A stretch of DNA of 64,000 bases from an uncultured Mobiluncus sp. (GTDB lineage Bacteria; Actinomycetota; Actinomycetes; Actinomycetales; Actinomycetaceae): assembly GCF_943914685.1 (NCBI RefSeq), contig NZ_CALUCZ010000017.1:1-64000 (forward strand). Direction: 5' to 3'. Positions 43,812 through 52,351 of the stretch are shown in pieces. Under the pieces are notes generated by a model that was given only the letters and a program-made list of their open reading frames with translations, made no database searches and had not been told where the DNA came from. The position numbers were made by a program, and so were the translations under genes. Position 1 is the first letter of the stretch; the number at the start of each line of letters is the position of its first letter.

Positions 43812-44632
43812 GCCTGACCCGCCAAACATTTGATTATGTGGCGGGATTGGTCAAGCAACGCAGTGCTATCCAACTTCCCGCCGGAAAGGAATACCTGGTG
43901 GAATCCAGGCTGATTCCTTTGGCACGGGAAGCCGGATTCACCGGGCCTACCGCGGTGGACAAGTGGATTCAACAGGTTATCGCCACCCACCGGGCTGGTG
44001 ACCTGCAAGACATCGCCGAGGCGCTGACCACCAACGAAACCTCGTTTTTCCGTGATGTCACCCCGTTTAAAGGTTTGACGGAATCTGTAGTTCCCAGCCT
44101 GGTTGAGGCCGGTCACCGCAATCTCTCGATTTGGTCCGCGGCCTGCTCCACCGGTCAGGAACCCTATTCCATCGCGATGAGCCTGTTGGAAATGGCTCAG
44201 GCCCCGAATTTTTCCATCGTCGCCACCGACATTTCCCGAGCAGTGTTAGCTAAGGCCAGGCAGGGTTTCTATACCCAGCTGGAAGTGAACCGCGGCTTGC
44301 CGGCACCCATGCTGGTGCGCTACTTTTCCCGCGAGGGCGCCAACTGGGTCATCAGCCCGTCACTGCGGTCGCGGATTAACTTCCTGGAACACAATCTGTT
44401 GTCGACCCCGCCAAAGGGCGGTCCTTTCCATATCGTGTTTATTCGCAATGTTTTGATTTATTTCGATATCAACACGAAGCGTGAGGTCTTGCGTCGCGTG
44501 GCGAAATCTATGGCGCCCGGCGGCTACCTGTTCTTGGGGGCGGCGGAAACCACTATGGGGATGGACCCCGTATGGGACCGGGTGACGTTGACAAACGGTG
44601 CGGTATATAAATTGAAAGGGGCCGGGAAATGA
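43808..44632 (+). CDS. cheR: Chemotaxis protein methyltransferase CheR
   Basis: CheR methylates receptor glutamates using S-adenosylmethionine. The N-terminal helical domain is followed by the methyltransferase core (WSAACSTGQEPYSIAMSLLE; FHIVFIRNVLIYFD; GYLFLGAAETT). It is 274 residues long. It overlaps both neighbours by 4 bases. No receptor gene is in the window, so its substrates lie elsewhere. Confidence 0.95.
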   Translation: MSLTRQTFDYVAGLVKQRSAIQLPAGKEYLVESRLIPLAREAGFTGPTAVDKWIQQVIATHRAGDLQDIAEALTTNETSFFRDVTPFKGLTESVVPSLVEAGHRNLSIWSAACSTGQEPYSIAMSLLEMAQAPNFSIVATDISRAVLAKARQGFYTQLEVNRGLPAPMLVRYFSREGANWVISPSLRSRINFLEHNLLSTPPKGGPFHIVFIRNVLIYFDINTKREVLRRVAKSMAPGGYLFLGAAETTMGMDPVWDRVTLTNGAVYKLKGAGK

Positions 44633-45003
44633 AAGCATTAATCGTTGACGACTCCCGTGCTATGCGCAAAATTATTGGCGGTATCCTGCGCCGGGAGGGG
44701 TTTGAAATCCTGGAAGCCGCCGATGGCGAACAGGCCATGGAAGTCTTGCATGACCCCGCCACGGGACGCGTCGACTTGGCGACAATCGACTGGAATATGC
44801 CGGTGATGAACGGGTTGGAACTGGTGGTGAATATCCGCGCGGAAAAGGAACTGCGCAATATCACCCTGATGATGGTGACCACCGAGTCGGAGCACTCTCA
44901 GATTGTGCGCGCTTTAGCGGCGGGGGCGCACGAGTACCTCATCAAGCCTTTCACCCCCGAAGCGGTCAACGAAAAGCTCATGCTGTTGGGCTTGGGAACT
45001 TGA
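44629..45003 (+). CDS. cheY: CheY-type response regulator 1
   Basis: This is a stand-alone receiver of 124 residues. The acidic pair is Asp7/Asp8, the phospho-acceptor Asp54 (LATIDWNMPVMNG), the switch Thr is in MMVTTESEH, and the Lys is in YLIKPFTPE. It should carry the CheA signal to FliM or feed the adjacent CheX. It overlaps cheR by 4 bases. Confidence 0.93.
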   Translation: MKALIVDDSRAMRKIIGGILRREGFEILEAADGEQAMEVLHDPATGRVDLATIDWNMPVMNGLELVVNIRAEKELRNITLMMVTTESEHSQIVRALAAGAHEYLIKPFTPEAVNEKLMLLGLGT

Positions 45004-45087
45004 GGGACCGCCTCAGCCCCGTGGGACGGCTGGTGAAACCGAAAACCCCGGAGCTTGTTGCGAGCAAGGAACACAAGGAGAGTAAAG

Positions 45088-45558
45088 ATGGACCAGGAAA
45101 TTCGGGAAGCGGTGCTGAACATCGCGAACGACGTTTTCTATGCCTTGATTGATAAACACGAAGGCACCGTGATGGAGTGGCCCGAAGATATCGAGCCTTT
45201 CCATGACCCGGTTTATTCCTGGGTGGATTCCCAAGGGGATAAGCAGCTGCGCGTCATGCTAGAGATGGAAGATTCCACGGCAAAAGACCTGACCAGAGCC
45301 ATGTACAGCCTGGGTGAAACCGATGAGGTGACCGAGGAAGATCAACAGGACGCATTCGGGGAAATCGTCAACGTTATTGGCGGAAACATGAAATCTATTG
45401 TGGAAGATTCCGGAAACTTGATTATTCCAAAAGTCGGAAAGGAAAAACCGACATGGCCAGAATCGCCTTTAGTTAGCGTAAACCTTAACTGGAAAGGCAA
45501 ATTCCTGGTAATCTCAATATGTGACCTTAGTGCCTCGCAGGATGCGGCACAAGGGTGA
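45088..45558 (+). CDS. cheX: CheX-type CheY-P phosphatase
   Basis: This 156-residue protein has the CheX/CheC phosphatase signature: DAFGEIVNVIGGNMKSIVE, with Glu92 and Asn95 as the likely catalytic pair. CheX is a dimer that removes phosphate from CheY. The ATG at 45088 has AAGGAG upstream. The frame is open to 45055 but without a ribosome site. It sits between two CheY genes. Confidence 0.82.
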   Translation: MDQEIREAVLNIANDVFYALIDKHEGTVMEWPEDIEPFHDPVYSWVDSQGDKQLRVMLEMEDSTAKDLTRAMYSLGETDEVTEEDQQDAFGEIVNVIGGNMKSIVEDSGNLIIPKVGKEKPTWPESPLVSVNLNWKGKFLVISICDLSASQDAAQG

Positions 45559-45573
45559 ACACGGAGGTAATCG

Positions 45574-45933
45574 ATGCGTATTATAGTTGCAGACGATTCG
45601 CGAGTGATGCGACAAATCGTGGTGCGTACCCTGCGCCAAGCTGGGTTTGACTGGGAAGTTATGGAGGCCGAAGACGGCGCCCAGGCTCTGCAGTTGGCCC
45701 TGTCAGAGTCGCCTGACCTGGTACTTTCCGACTGGAATATGCCGAATATGCTGGGTATTGAGATGCTGCAGCAGCTGCGGGCGACGGGGTCAAAGATTCC
45801 GGTCGGCTTTGTGACTTCCGAGGGTTCCCCTCAGATGCGGGAAATCGCGCAACAGGCGGGTGCGAACTTCCTGATTCAAAAACCTTTCGATGCCGCCACG
45901 TTCAAGTCGATTTTAGGAGCGTTCAACCGATGA
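45574..45933 (+). CDS. cheY: CheY-type response regulator 2
   Basis: This is a second receiver of 119 residues with Asp7/Asp8, phospho-acceptor Asp53 (LVLSDWNMPNMLG), a Thr/Ser switch in GFVTSEGSP and a Lys in LIQKPFDAATF. It is distinct from the first CheY. Its stop overlaps the following CheX-like gene by 4 bases, so the two probably work as a pair. Confidence 0.92.
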   Translation: MRIIVADDSRVMRQIVVRTLRQAGFDWEVMEAEDGAQALQLALSESPDLVLSDWNMPNMLGIEMLQQLRATGSKIPVGFVTSEGSPQMREIAQQAGANFLIQKPFDAATFKSILGAFNR

Positions 45934-46418
45934 GTGCCACCCCTTTGCCTACTGCGAAAGAGATTCGCGACCTGTTTGAAATGCTGTTGGGCAGGACCGT
46001 TGAGGTTTCGCCGGACTACGAAATCCTCAAGCCGGACGAGGAGTTCGGTTGCTGCGTGGCGTTCTTTAACGATGCTATGGATAACGTGTGCGCCGCCTGC
46101 ATTATGGATCTCGATTTGTGCGCTTATGCCGGCGCCGCCCTCCAGCTCATTCCCGCTGCTGGGGCGCAAGACGAAATCAACAACGGCACCCTGGCTGACA
46201 GCTACATTGAGAACGTCTACGAAATCCTCAATATTTTCTCGGGCTTGCTGAACAAGGACGATGCCCCGCACGTCACCATCGGTTTGATGTACACCCCCGG
46301 CGAAGAACTACCGGCCAACGAGTACAAGATGGTTACCTCTTATGTGGAGCGTCGCGATTCTGTCCTTGACATCGAGGGCTACGGCAAGGGCCGTTTCGGC
46401 GTCATGTGCTTTAACTAG
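45930..46418 (+). CDS. Divergent CheX/CheC-like protein
   Basis: This 162-residue protein has a helical segment YIENVYEILNIFSGLLN in which Glu98 and Asn101 fall where CheX/CheC proteins carry their catalytic Glu-x-x-Asn. The rest is not recognisable. It is coupled to the second CheY, and ends the chemotaxis group. It is probably a phosphatase or a phosphate-sensing partner of that CheY, but it could be an inactive binding protein. Confidence 0.55.
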   Translation: MSATPLPTAKEIRDLFEMLLGRTVEVSPDYEILKPDEEFGCCVAFFNDAMDNVCAACIMDLDLCAYAGAALQLIPAAGAQDEINNGTLADSYIENVYEILNIFSGLLNKDDAPHVTIGLMYTPGEELPANEYKMVTSYVERRDSVLDIEGYGKGRFGVMCFN

Positions 46419-46464
46419 CGGCGTTGTCCGGGGTTTGTCCCGGCGTTAATCCTATTAATTCGGT

Positions 46465-46490
46465 TCGGTGTGCCATATATGGCACACCGA
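46465..46490. repeat. 26-bp perfect palindrome after the chemotaxis genes
   Basis: TCGGTGTGCCATA at 46465-46477 is followed directly by its exact reverse complement at 46478-46490. It lies 47 bases past the last che gene and touches the left end of repeat copy B. It could be part of a terminator or an operator. A related GGTATGCC/GGCATACC hairpin sits beside copy C. Confidence 0.7.
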
Positions 46491-46491
46491 C

Positions 46492-46716
46492 GCGTTTAAA
46501 TAGGTTTTATTGTGGGTTTGAGTTCCGTGGGGTGGTCGCTCGGGGGCGCTCGCGAGAGGCGGAAGGGGGAGGGCCCCCTCGCGTTTTGCGCGACTATTGT
46601 CGCAAAACGCTCACCCCCCAGCCTCTCGCTGAGTCGCCCCCCACGCTCCCTGCCCCGCCAGCCTAAATTCCGGTGTAAATAACCTGAATTCAGCGCTGTT
46701 CAGTCGTAAAACCTCC
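46492..46716 (+). repeat. Structured intergenic repeat, copy B
   Basis: This is a 225-bp copy with the same left 20 bases as copy A and a right end (46681-46716) that matches copy A at 34 of 36 bases. The core (about 46545-46636) is identical to copy C. GCGAGAGGC (46552-46560) pairs with GCCTCTCGC (46621-46629), enclosing G-run/C-run arms and the GCGTTTTGCG hairpin. Short ORFs across it encode the same peptide in each copy and look spurious. Confidence 0.8.
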
Positions 46717-46734
46717 TGTGGTTTTTCGGAATAG

Positions 46735-46865
46735 TTGCACGAACGACCGATTTCAACCCAGAATCTGGGCCATCATCAACTCCCCATTTTCTAACCCTGC
46801 AGGTTATGGCGATTCTAGTTGCGTAGAGTCCGCACTTATCAGAGTAAAATCGGTCGTTCATGCAA
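46735..46865. mobile_element. 131-bp element with 19-bp inverted ends (MITE-like)
   Basis: TTGCACGAACGACCGATTT at 46735-46753 and the sequence at 46847-46865 are inverted copies with one mismatch in 19. The interior has no ORF and contains a TAACC/GGTTA palindrome. No clear target duplication is seen. Size and ends fit a non-autonomous element or its remnant. A transposase with matching ends would have to lie elsewhere. Confidence 0.5.
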
Positions 46866-46932
46866 GACGAGCCGGTTTTACGCGAGGGCGGTGGTGGAGG
46901 GGGGACCTCGAGGGAGCATATGGGTGTTCGTA

Positions 46933-46965
46933 GTTTTTCTTAGCGGCTTTGCCGCTTAGAAAAAC
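46933..46965. terminator. Bidirectional hairpin before purC
   Basis: Arms of 15 bases (46933-46947 and 46951-46965) pair at 14 positions around a TTT loop. T-runs and A-runs at the stem base make it a possible terminator in either direction. Confidence 0.55.
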
Positions 46966-47001
46966 AGAACGGGACCCCATTTCTGCGACTGAGAGGCATC
47001 C

Positions 47002-47081
47002 CCCCGAACGCCGCCAGACCTCGCGGCTCCCCGAACGCCGCCAGACCTCGCGGCTCCCCGAACGCCGCCAGACCTCGCGGG
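47002..47081. repeat. 27-bp tandem repeat, three copies
   Basis: Three consecutive units start at 47002, 47029 and 47056, each reading CCCCGAACGCCGCCAGACCT and then TCGCGGCT or a variant. The period is a multiple of three, so the minus strand gives a repeated nonapeptide, but no credible gene contains it. It lies about 100 bases before purC. Confidence 0.8.
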
Positions 47082-47178
47082 CGTACTGGTGCCGCTAAGC
47101 TTAGAGGCAGAATTTAGGCTAGCCGTACCCGCGCAGAGTGGTTTGAGGGCGCTGGCGCTTGTGTGAAAGAATGAACGC

Positions 47179-48162
47179 ATGGCTGATTTTGTAGCTCCAG
47201 ATTATGTTCCCAGTGACGTTCTCGAGCACCCAGTAACTGAGATTCCAGAAATCCCCGGGTGGAAAAAGGCAGCGGCAGGAAAAGTTCGGGAAATCTTTAT
47301 TCCCGAAGACGCCGCCGGGATTTCCACTGCAGACCGCTTGCTGTTGGTGGCGACCGACCGGATTTCGGCTTATGACTTTATCCTCGATACCCCGATTCCC
47401 GGTAAGGGTGCGGTGCTGACCCAACTGTCCCGCTGGTGGTTTAACCAGATTAACGGCTTGGTCAACACCCATTACCTGGGGGTTGACGTGCCGGCAGAGG
47501 TTGCGGGGCGGGCGATGATTACCCGCCGGCTGGAAATGTATCCGGTCGAATGCGTGGCTCGCGGCTACCTGACCGGTTCGGGATTGGCGGAATATCAACA
47601 ATCCGGCGCGGTGTGCGGCATTGCTTTGCCGCCGGGACTGCGCGAGGCCTCGAAACTGTCCGAACCGATTTTCACTCCCGCTATCAAGGCTGAACTGGGC
47701 GAACACGATGAAAACGTTTCCGCCTCCCGCATTGCCCAACTGCACGGCCGGGCGGTAGCCAAGAACCTGACTGACCTGACCCTGCTGATTTACCGCAAAG
47801 CCGCCGAAATCGCGGCTGAACGCGGGATTATCCTGGCTGACACGAAGTTTGAATTCGGGGCACTGCCCGGACATTACGTCCACGGCGACACCCTCGATGA
47901 CGCCGCCGCGTCTTTCGTGCTGGGCGACGAAGTCATCACCCCGGACTCCTCCCGCTTCTGGCCCGCAGACGCCTGGGTGGAGGGCCATGTCACTCCCAGT
48001 TTCGACAAGCAGTATGTGCGGGACTGGCTGACGGGTCCCCAGTCCGGGTGGGATCGTCACGGCGATGCCGCCCCCCCGGCTCTGCCCCCCGAGGTGGTCC
48101 AGCGCACCAGCGAACGCTACCTGGAGGCTTACCGGATTCTGACCGGCCAACCCCTCATCTAA
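47179..48162 (+). CDS. purC: SAICAR synthase
   Basis: PurC joins aspartate to CAIR in purine synthesis. GKVREIFIP near residue 35 and ATDRISAYDFILDTPIPGKG are the nucleotide-binding signature. EFGALPG and DEVITPDSSRFWP lie near the C-terminus. At 327 residues it is of the longer actinobacterial type. No strong ribosome site precedes the ATG. It starts the purC-S-Q-L group. Confidence 0.95.
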   Translation: MADFVAPDYVPSDVLEHPVTEIPEIPGWKKAAAGKVREIFIPEDAAGISTADRLLLVATDRISAYDFILDTPIPGKGAVLTQLSRWWFNQINGLVNTHYLGVDVPAEVAGRAMITRRLEMYPVECVARGYLTGSGLAEYQQSGAVCGIALPPGLREASKLSEPIFTPAIKAELGEHDENVSASRIAQLHGRAVAKNLTDLTLLIYRKAAEIAAERGIILADTKFEFGALPGHYVHGDTLDDAAASFVLGDEVITPDSSRFWPADAWVEGHVTPSFDKQYVRDWLTGPQSGWDRHGDAAPPALPPEVVQRTSERYLEAYRILTGQPLI

Positions 48163-48222
48163 AACTCGGAAACGCTTTCCGAACCCCGGAAAGCCCCCTA
48201 TCCACGGAAAAAAGGAAGAAAA

Positions 48223-48483
48223 ATGGGAAAAATCGTTGTTGAGGTTATGGTGAAACCAGAGATTCTCGACCCGCAGGGCAAAGCCATTAAAGGCTCGCTG
48301 GCCCGGCTGGGAATCGACAACTTTGTGGACGTGCGCCAAGGCAAACGCTTCACCTTGGACACCGCTGGTGACGTGACAGAAGCGGACCTCGAGGCGGCTC
48401 GCCAGGCGGCGCAAACCCTCCTGTCCAACCCGATTATCGAGGACGTTGTGGCTGTCAAAGCCGTCACGGAGGACCAAGCATGA
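48223..48483 (+). CDS. purS: FGAM synthase subunit PurS
   Basis: This small subunit of 86 residues bridges PurQ and PurL in the three-part formylglycinamidine ribonucleotide synthase. It has EVMVKPEILDPQGKAI and VRQGKRFTLD. AAGGAAGAAAA precedes the ATG. Its stop overlaps purQ by 4 bases. Confidence 0.95.
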   Translation: MGKIVVEVMVKPEILDPQGKAIKGSLARLGIDNFVDVRQGKRFTLDTAGDVTEADLEAARQAAQTLLSNPIIEDVVAVKAVTEDQA

Positions 48484-49184
48484 GCGCAAAAGTTGGGGTC
48501 GTGACGTTCCCGGGGACCCTCGACGACCAGGACGCGCGCCGGGCCGTGCGTTTGGCTGGAGCCACGCCGGTTCGGTTGTGGCACCAAGACGCGGACTTGC
48601 ACGGGGTTGACGCCATCGTCTTGGCGGGCGGGTTTTCGTACGGAGACTATTTGCGGTGCGGTGCGATTGCGCGTTTTGCCCCGGTGATGGAGTCAGTCGT
48701 CGAAGCCGCCGGTCGGGGTATGCCGGTGTTGGGGATTTGTAACGGGTTCCAGGTGCTGACTGAAGCGCACCTGCTGGATGGGGCCCTGATGCGTAACGAA
48801 CATAAAAAGTTCGTCTGCCGCGACCAGGTGCTGCGAGTCGAAAACACTCACACGGCTTGGACCAGTGCTTTTAGCGCGGGCGAAGAAATCCTCATTCCTC
48901 TGAAGAACGGGGAGGGCAATTTCCGGGCCGACCCGCACACCGTGGAGCGCCTCGAGGGTGAGGGCCAGGTCGTGTTCCGCTACGCCGGTCCGTTGGGCAA
49001 TCCCAACGGTTCGTTGAATGACATTGCCGGGATTACGAATGCACAAGGTAACGTGGTCGGCTTGATGCCGCACCCGGAGCACGCCGTGGAGCCGGGTTTC
49101 GGCCCCACCCCCGGCCAGCACAATCGGACCGGAACTGACGGTCTCAAGTTCTTTACTTCCGCCATAAGCTCAGTGCTGGTCTAA
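48480..49184 (+). CDS. purQ: FGAM synthase glutaminase subunit PurQ
   Basis: This class I glutamine amidotransferase supplies ammonia to PurL. The catalytic Cys87 is in VLGICNGFQVL, and the His and Glu are in LMPHPEHAVEP. AGGFSYGDYLRCGAIA is the oxyanion region. It is 234 residues long. Confidence 0.95.
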   Translation: MSAKVGVVTFPGTLDDQDARRAVRLAGATPVRLWHQDADLHGVDAIVLAGGFSYGDYLRCGAIARFAPVMESVVEAAGRGMPVLGICNGFQVLTEAHLLDGALMRNEHKKFVCRDQVLRVENTHTAWTSAFSAGEEILIPLKNGEGNFRADPHTVERLEGEGQVVFRYAGPLGNPNGSLNDIAGITNAQGNVVGLMPHPEHAVEPGFGPTPGQHNRTGTDGLKFFTSAISSVLV

Positions 49185-49255
49185 GCGAAAGTCCAGATTG
49201 CGGCCCCTTAGAACCGCACCCCCAAACCCCAATCAACTAATTAAGGAAACCACTC

Positions 49256-51586
49256 ATGACGACTTATGACACTGTTGAAAATGCCCAACAGACCCCCGAC
49301 GAGCCGCAAGATTACCGGGCTTTGGGGCTGAAAGATGGGGAATACGCGCATATCAAAGAGATTCTGGGACGCCGCCCCACCGCGGCGGAACTGGCGATGT
49401 ATTCCGTCATGTGGTCCGAACACTGCTCGTATAAATCCTCAAAAAAGCACCTGAAAGAACAGTTCGGCGCGAAAACCACCGCGGAGATGAAGAAACACCT
49501 GCTGGTCGGCATGGGCCAAAACGCGGGGGTTATCGACATCGGGGACGATTACGCGGTGACGTTCAAGGTCGAGTCGCATAACCACCCGTCTTTCGTCGAG
49601 CCGTATCAGGGCGCTGCCACCGGGGTGGGCGGTATCGTGCGTGACATCATGGCGATGGGCGCGCGCCCGGTGGCGGTCATGGACCAGCTGCGTTTCGGGT
49701 CAGTAGACCACCCCGACACGGCTCGCGTGGTGCACGGCGTGGTCGCGGGCGTGGGCGGCTACGGCAACTGCCTGGGACTGCCCAACATCGGCGGCGAAAC
49801 CGAGTTCGACCCCAGCTACCAAGGAAACCCGCTGGTCAACGCCTTGTGTGTGGGGGTGTTGCGTCACCAGGACATTCACCTGGCGAACGCGACCGGCGTG
49901 GGTAACCACGTGGTGCTGTTCGGGGCGCGCACCGGCGGGGACGGTATCGGTGGGGCCTCTATCCTCGCGTCCGAGTCTTTCGAGGACGGCATGCCCGCGA
50001 AGCGTCCCAGTGTCCAGGTCGGCGACCCATTCATGGAAAAAGTCCTCATTGAATGCTGTTTAGACCTGTTTGACGCCGGCGTAGTAGAGGCGATTCAAGA
50101 CCTCGGCGCGGCGGGGATTTCCTGCGCGACCTCCGAACTGGCAGCCAACGGGGACTCGGGAATGCACGTAGACCTAGAGAAAGTCCTGCTGCGCGACCCG
50201 ACCCTGACCGCTGGGGAAATCCTCATGAGCGAATCCCAAGAGCGCATGATGGCTATTGTCTCCCAGAGCCACCTTAGTGAGTTTGAGGACATTGTCCGCA
50301 AGTGGGACGTGGAATACGCCGTGATTGGCACGGTGACCGGGGACGGACGCTTGACCGTGGACCATCACGGTCAACGTATCGTGGACGTGGATCCGAAAAC
50401 TGTCGCCATTGATTCGCCCGTGTACGACCGCCCTTATGCGAAACCGGCTTGGCAAGACACGCTGAACGCAAACACGGTGCTGGAAGCGATGGCGCGCGAC
50501 GAACTGGCGATGCCGGGGGACACCGACGTGGCGAAACTGCGCCAAGAAATCCTTGACGTGTGCGTGACCAGCCCGAACGCGGCAGCAAAATCCTGGGTGA
50601 CCGACCAATACGACCGTTACGTGCGCGGCAACACCGCCCTGTCCCAGCCTGATGATGCCGGGGTCATTCGCGTGGTCGAAGAGACCGGGCGCGGTGTGGC
50701 GCTGTCCACGGACGCGAACGGGTGGTACACGAAGCTCGATCCCTACGCTGGGGCGCAGCAGGCGCTGGCGGAGGCTTACCGCAACGTCTGCGTGGTTGGG
50801 GCGCGCCCGGTCGCGATTACGGACTGCCTGAACTTTGGGAACCCCGAGGATCCGGACGCGATGTGGCAGCTGGTGCGAGCCATGACGGGCTTGGCGGACG
50901 GCTGCGTCACCCTGAAAGTGCCGGTGACCGGCGGTAACGTGTCGCTCTATAACTCTTCAGGAGACACGATGAGCCAGCCGGATTCTTCCATCAACCCGAC
51001 CCCGGTGGTGGGTATGCTGGGGTTGATGGACTCGGTGACGCGGGTGGTGCCCGCCGGTTTCGTGGGCCAGGGTCAGCCGATTGTGCTGTTCGGCGCCAAA
51101 ACTGCCGCGGAGCTGGACGGCTCAGCGTGGGCGCGGTTCCACGGTCATTTCGGCGGGCGTCCGCCGGTGGTGGATTTCGCCGCAGAACAGGCCCTGGGAG
51201 AGATTTTGATTGCTGGCGCGACCAGCGTGGCTCACCTGGGGGCACACGACCTCTCTAACGGCGGTTTGGCCCAAGCCCTAGTGGATATGGCGTGCCGTTT
51301 CCACATCGGGGCGCGCCTGGATTTGCGCCAGCTGGAGGCGGAAACCGGGCTGGGCGCGACGGCGCTGCTGTTCAGCGAAACTCAGGCGCGAGCCGTGGCT
51401 TGTGTCCGCGAGGATCAGCTAGACGCGGTGTGCCGCCAGGCCGAGGCGGCCGGTATCGGCGTGTGGCGGATTGGCGAAAGTGGCGGGCCCGACCTGTCCA
51501 TTACCCTTTCGCAGGGCGAAGTGAGTTTTTCGGTCAGAGAACTGGTCGACGCCAGCGCCCAGGTCCTGCCCAATCTGTTTGACTGA
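49256..51586 (+). CDS. purL: FGAM synthase large subunit PurL (small type)
   Basis: This ATP-dependent subunit converts FGAR to FGAM with ammonia from PurQ. It is 776 residues, the short PurL form that needs PurS and PurQ. Motifs include MWSEHCSYKSSKKHLK, FKVESHNHPSFVEPYQGAATGVGG and VTGGNVSLYN. AAGGAA precedes the ATG, 71 bases after purQ. Confidence 0.96.
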   Translation: MTTYDTVENAQQTPDEPQDYRALGLKDGEYAHIKEILGRRPTAAELAMYSVMWSEHCSYKSSKKHLKEQFGAKTTAEMKKHLLVGMGQNAGVIDIGDDYAVTFKVESHNHPSFVEPYQGAATGVGGIVRDIMAMGARPVAVMDQLRFGSVDHPDTARVVHGVVAGVGGYGNCLGLPNIGGETEFDPSYQGNPLVNALCVGVLRHQDIHLANATGVGNHVVLFGARTGGDGIGGASILASESFEDGMPAKRPSVQVGDPFMEKVLIECCLDLFDAGVVEAIQDLGAAGISCATSELAANGDSGMHVDLEKVLLRDPTLTAGEILMSESQERMMAIVSQSHLSEFEDIVRKWDVEYAVIGTVTGDGRLTVDHHGQRIVDVDPKTVAIDSPVYDRPYAKPAWQDTLNANTVLEAMARDELAMPGDTDVAKLRQEILDVCVTSPNAAAKSWVTDQYDRYVRGNTALSQPDDAGVIRVVEETGRGVALSTDANGWYTKLDPYAGAQQALAEAYRNVCVVGARPVAITDCLNFGNPEDPDAMWQLVRAMTGLADGCVTLKVPVTGGNVSLYNSSGDTMSQPDSSINPTPVVGMLGLMDSVTRVVPAGFVGQGQPIVLFGAKTAAELDGSAWARFHGHFGGRPPVVDFAAEQALGEILIAGATSVAHLGAHDLSNGGLAQALVDMACRFHIGARLDLRQLEAETGLGATALLFSETQARAVACVREDQLDAVCRQAEAAGIGVWRIGESGGPDLSITLSQGEVSFSVRELVDASAQVLPNLFD

Positions 51587-51693
51587 GCCGCGTCGCGGGA
51601 TTAAATCTGCATAAGCCTGCATATGGTACGGCTTTCACATACAATTACCACGTCAGCGGTTGGTGCTGACTCTAAGTCCAGAGGAGATAAACG

Positions 51694-52296
51694 ATGGCGA
51701 TTTTGACGATTGGTGATGAGTTCCCGGAGTACGACTTTCAGGCCGTAGTGGGCGGTGTTCTCTCTGAGCTGCCCGTGAACAAGGAAGAAGACTACTTTAC
51801 CCGGGTACGCTCCGCTGACGTGGCGGAGGGCCAGTGGCGCCTGTTCATCATGTGGCCCAAGGACTTCACTTTTGTGTGCCCCACCGAGCTGGCCGGAATC
51901 GCCGGAGTGTACGAAGACCTGCAGGAACGTCACTGCGACGTGGTGGCGGTGAACACTGACTCCGAGTACGTCCACCTGGCTTGGCGCTCTAAGGACGAGC
52001 TGCTGAAAAATGTGCCGTTCCCGCTGGCCAGCGACCTGACTCATGACTTCGTGAAAGCGGTCGGGGTGTTGAACCGCGAGGGCGTGTGTGACCGCGCGTC
52101 GTTCCTGGTCGACCCCGATAATCGGGTGCGTTTCGTTTCGGTCGACGACGGCTCGGTCGGGCGTAACGCTGAGGAGCTGGTGCGTCAGCTCGACGCCCTG
52201 CAGTCCGGCGGCTTGACCTCTTGCGGCTGGCACCCGGGCGAACCAACCCTCGATGTGTTCAAAGCGGCCACGAACTTGGTGTCGCTGTCTATCTGA
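51694..52296 (+). CDS. ahpC: Peroxiredoxin AhpC (alkyl hydroperoxide reductase)
   Basis: This is a typical 2-Cys peroxiredoxin of 200 residues. The peroxidatic Cys62 is in KDFTFVCPTELAG. The C-terminal Cys177 in LTSCGWHPGEPTLD is the likely resolving residue, as in mycobacterial AhpC. No ahpD or ahpF is adjacent. GAGGAG lies 7 bases before the ATG. A TACAAT hexamer about 50 bases upstream may be its -10. It has its own terminator. Confidence 0.92.
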   Translation: MAILTIGDEFPEYDFQAVVGGVLSELPVNKEEDYFTRVRSADVAEGQWRLFIMWPKDFTFVCPTELAGIAGVYEDLQERHCDVVAVNTDSEYVHLAWRSKDELLKNVPFPLASDLTHDFVKAVGVLNREGVCDRASFLVDPDNRVRFVSVDDGSVGRNAEELVRQLDALQSGGLTSCGWHPGEPTLDVFKAATNLVSLSI

Positions 52297-52311
52297 TTCT
52301 GTTTCATCTTC

Positions 52312-52351
52312 GTGACCGGGGAACCTCACCAGGTTTCCCGGTCACTTTTTT
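52312..52351 (+). terminator. Strong intrinsic terminator after ahpC
   Basis: There is a 15-bp stem (52312-52326 with 52331-52345, one G-T pair), a CACC loop, and then six T. It is 16 bases after the ahpC stop. Confidence 0.9.

Noticed and set aside
14309..46418. Prophage or recent island
   Set aside because: No integrase, phage structural gene or composition break is seen across the flagellar and chemotaxis block. Codon use looks uniform.
47002..47081. Possible CRISPR array
   Set aside because: Units are directly adjacent without spacers, only three copies exist, and no cas gene is in the window.
46956..47180. Minus-strand ORF of 74 residues over the 27-bp repeats
   Set aside because: It is made mostly of the repeated nonapeptide, has no ribosome site and runs into the purC start.
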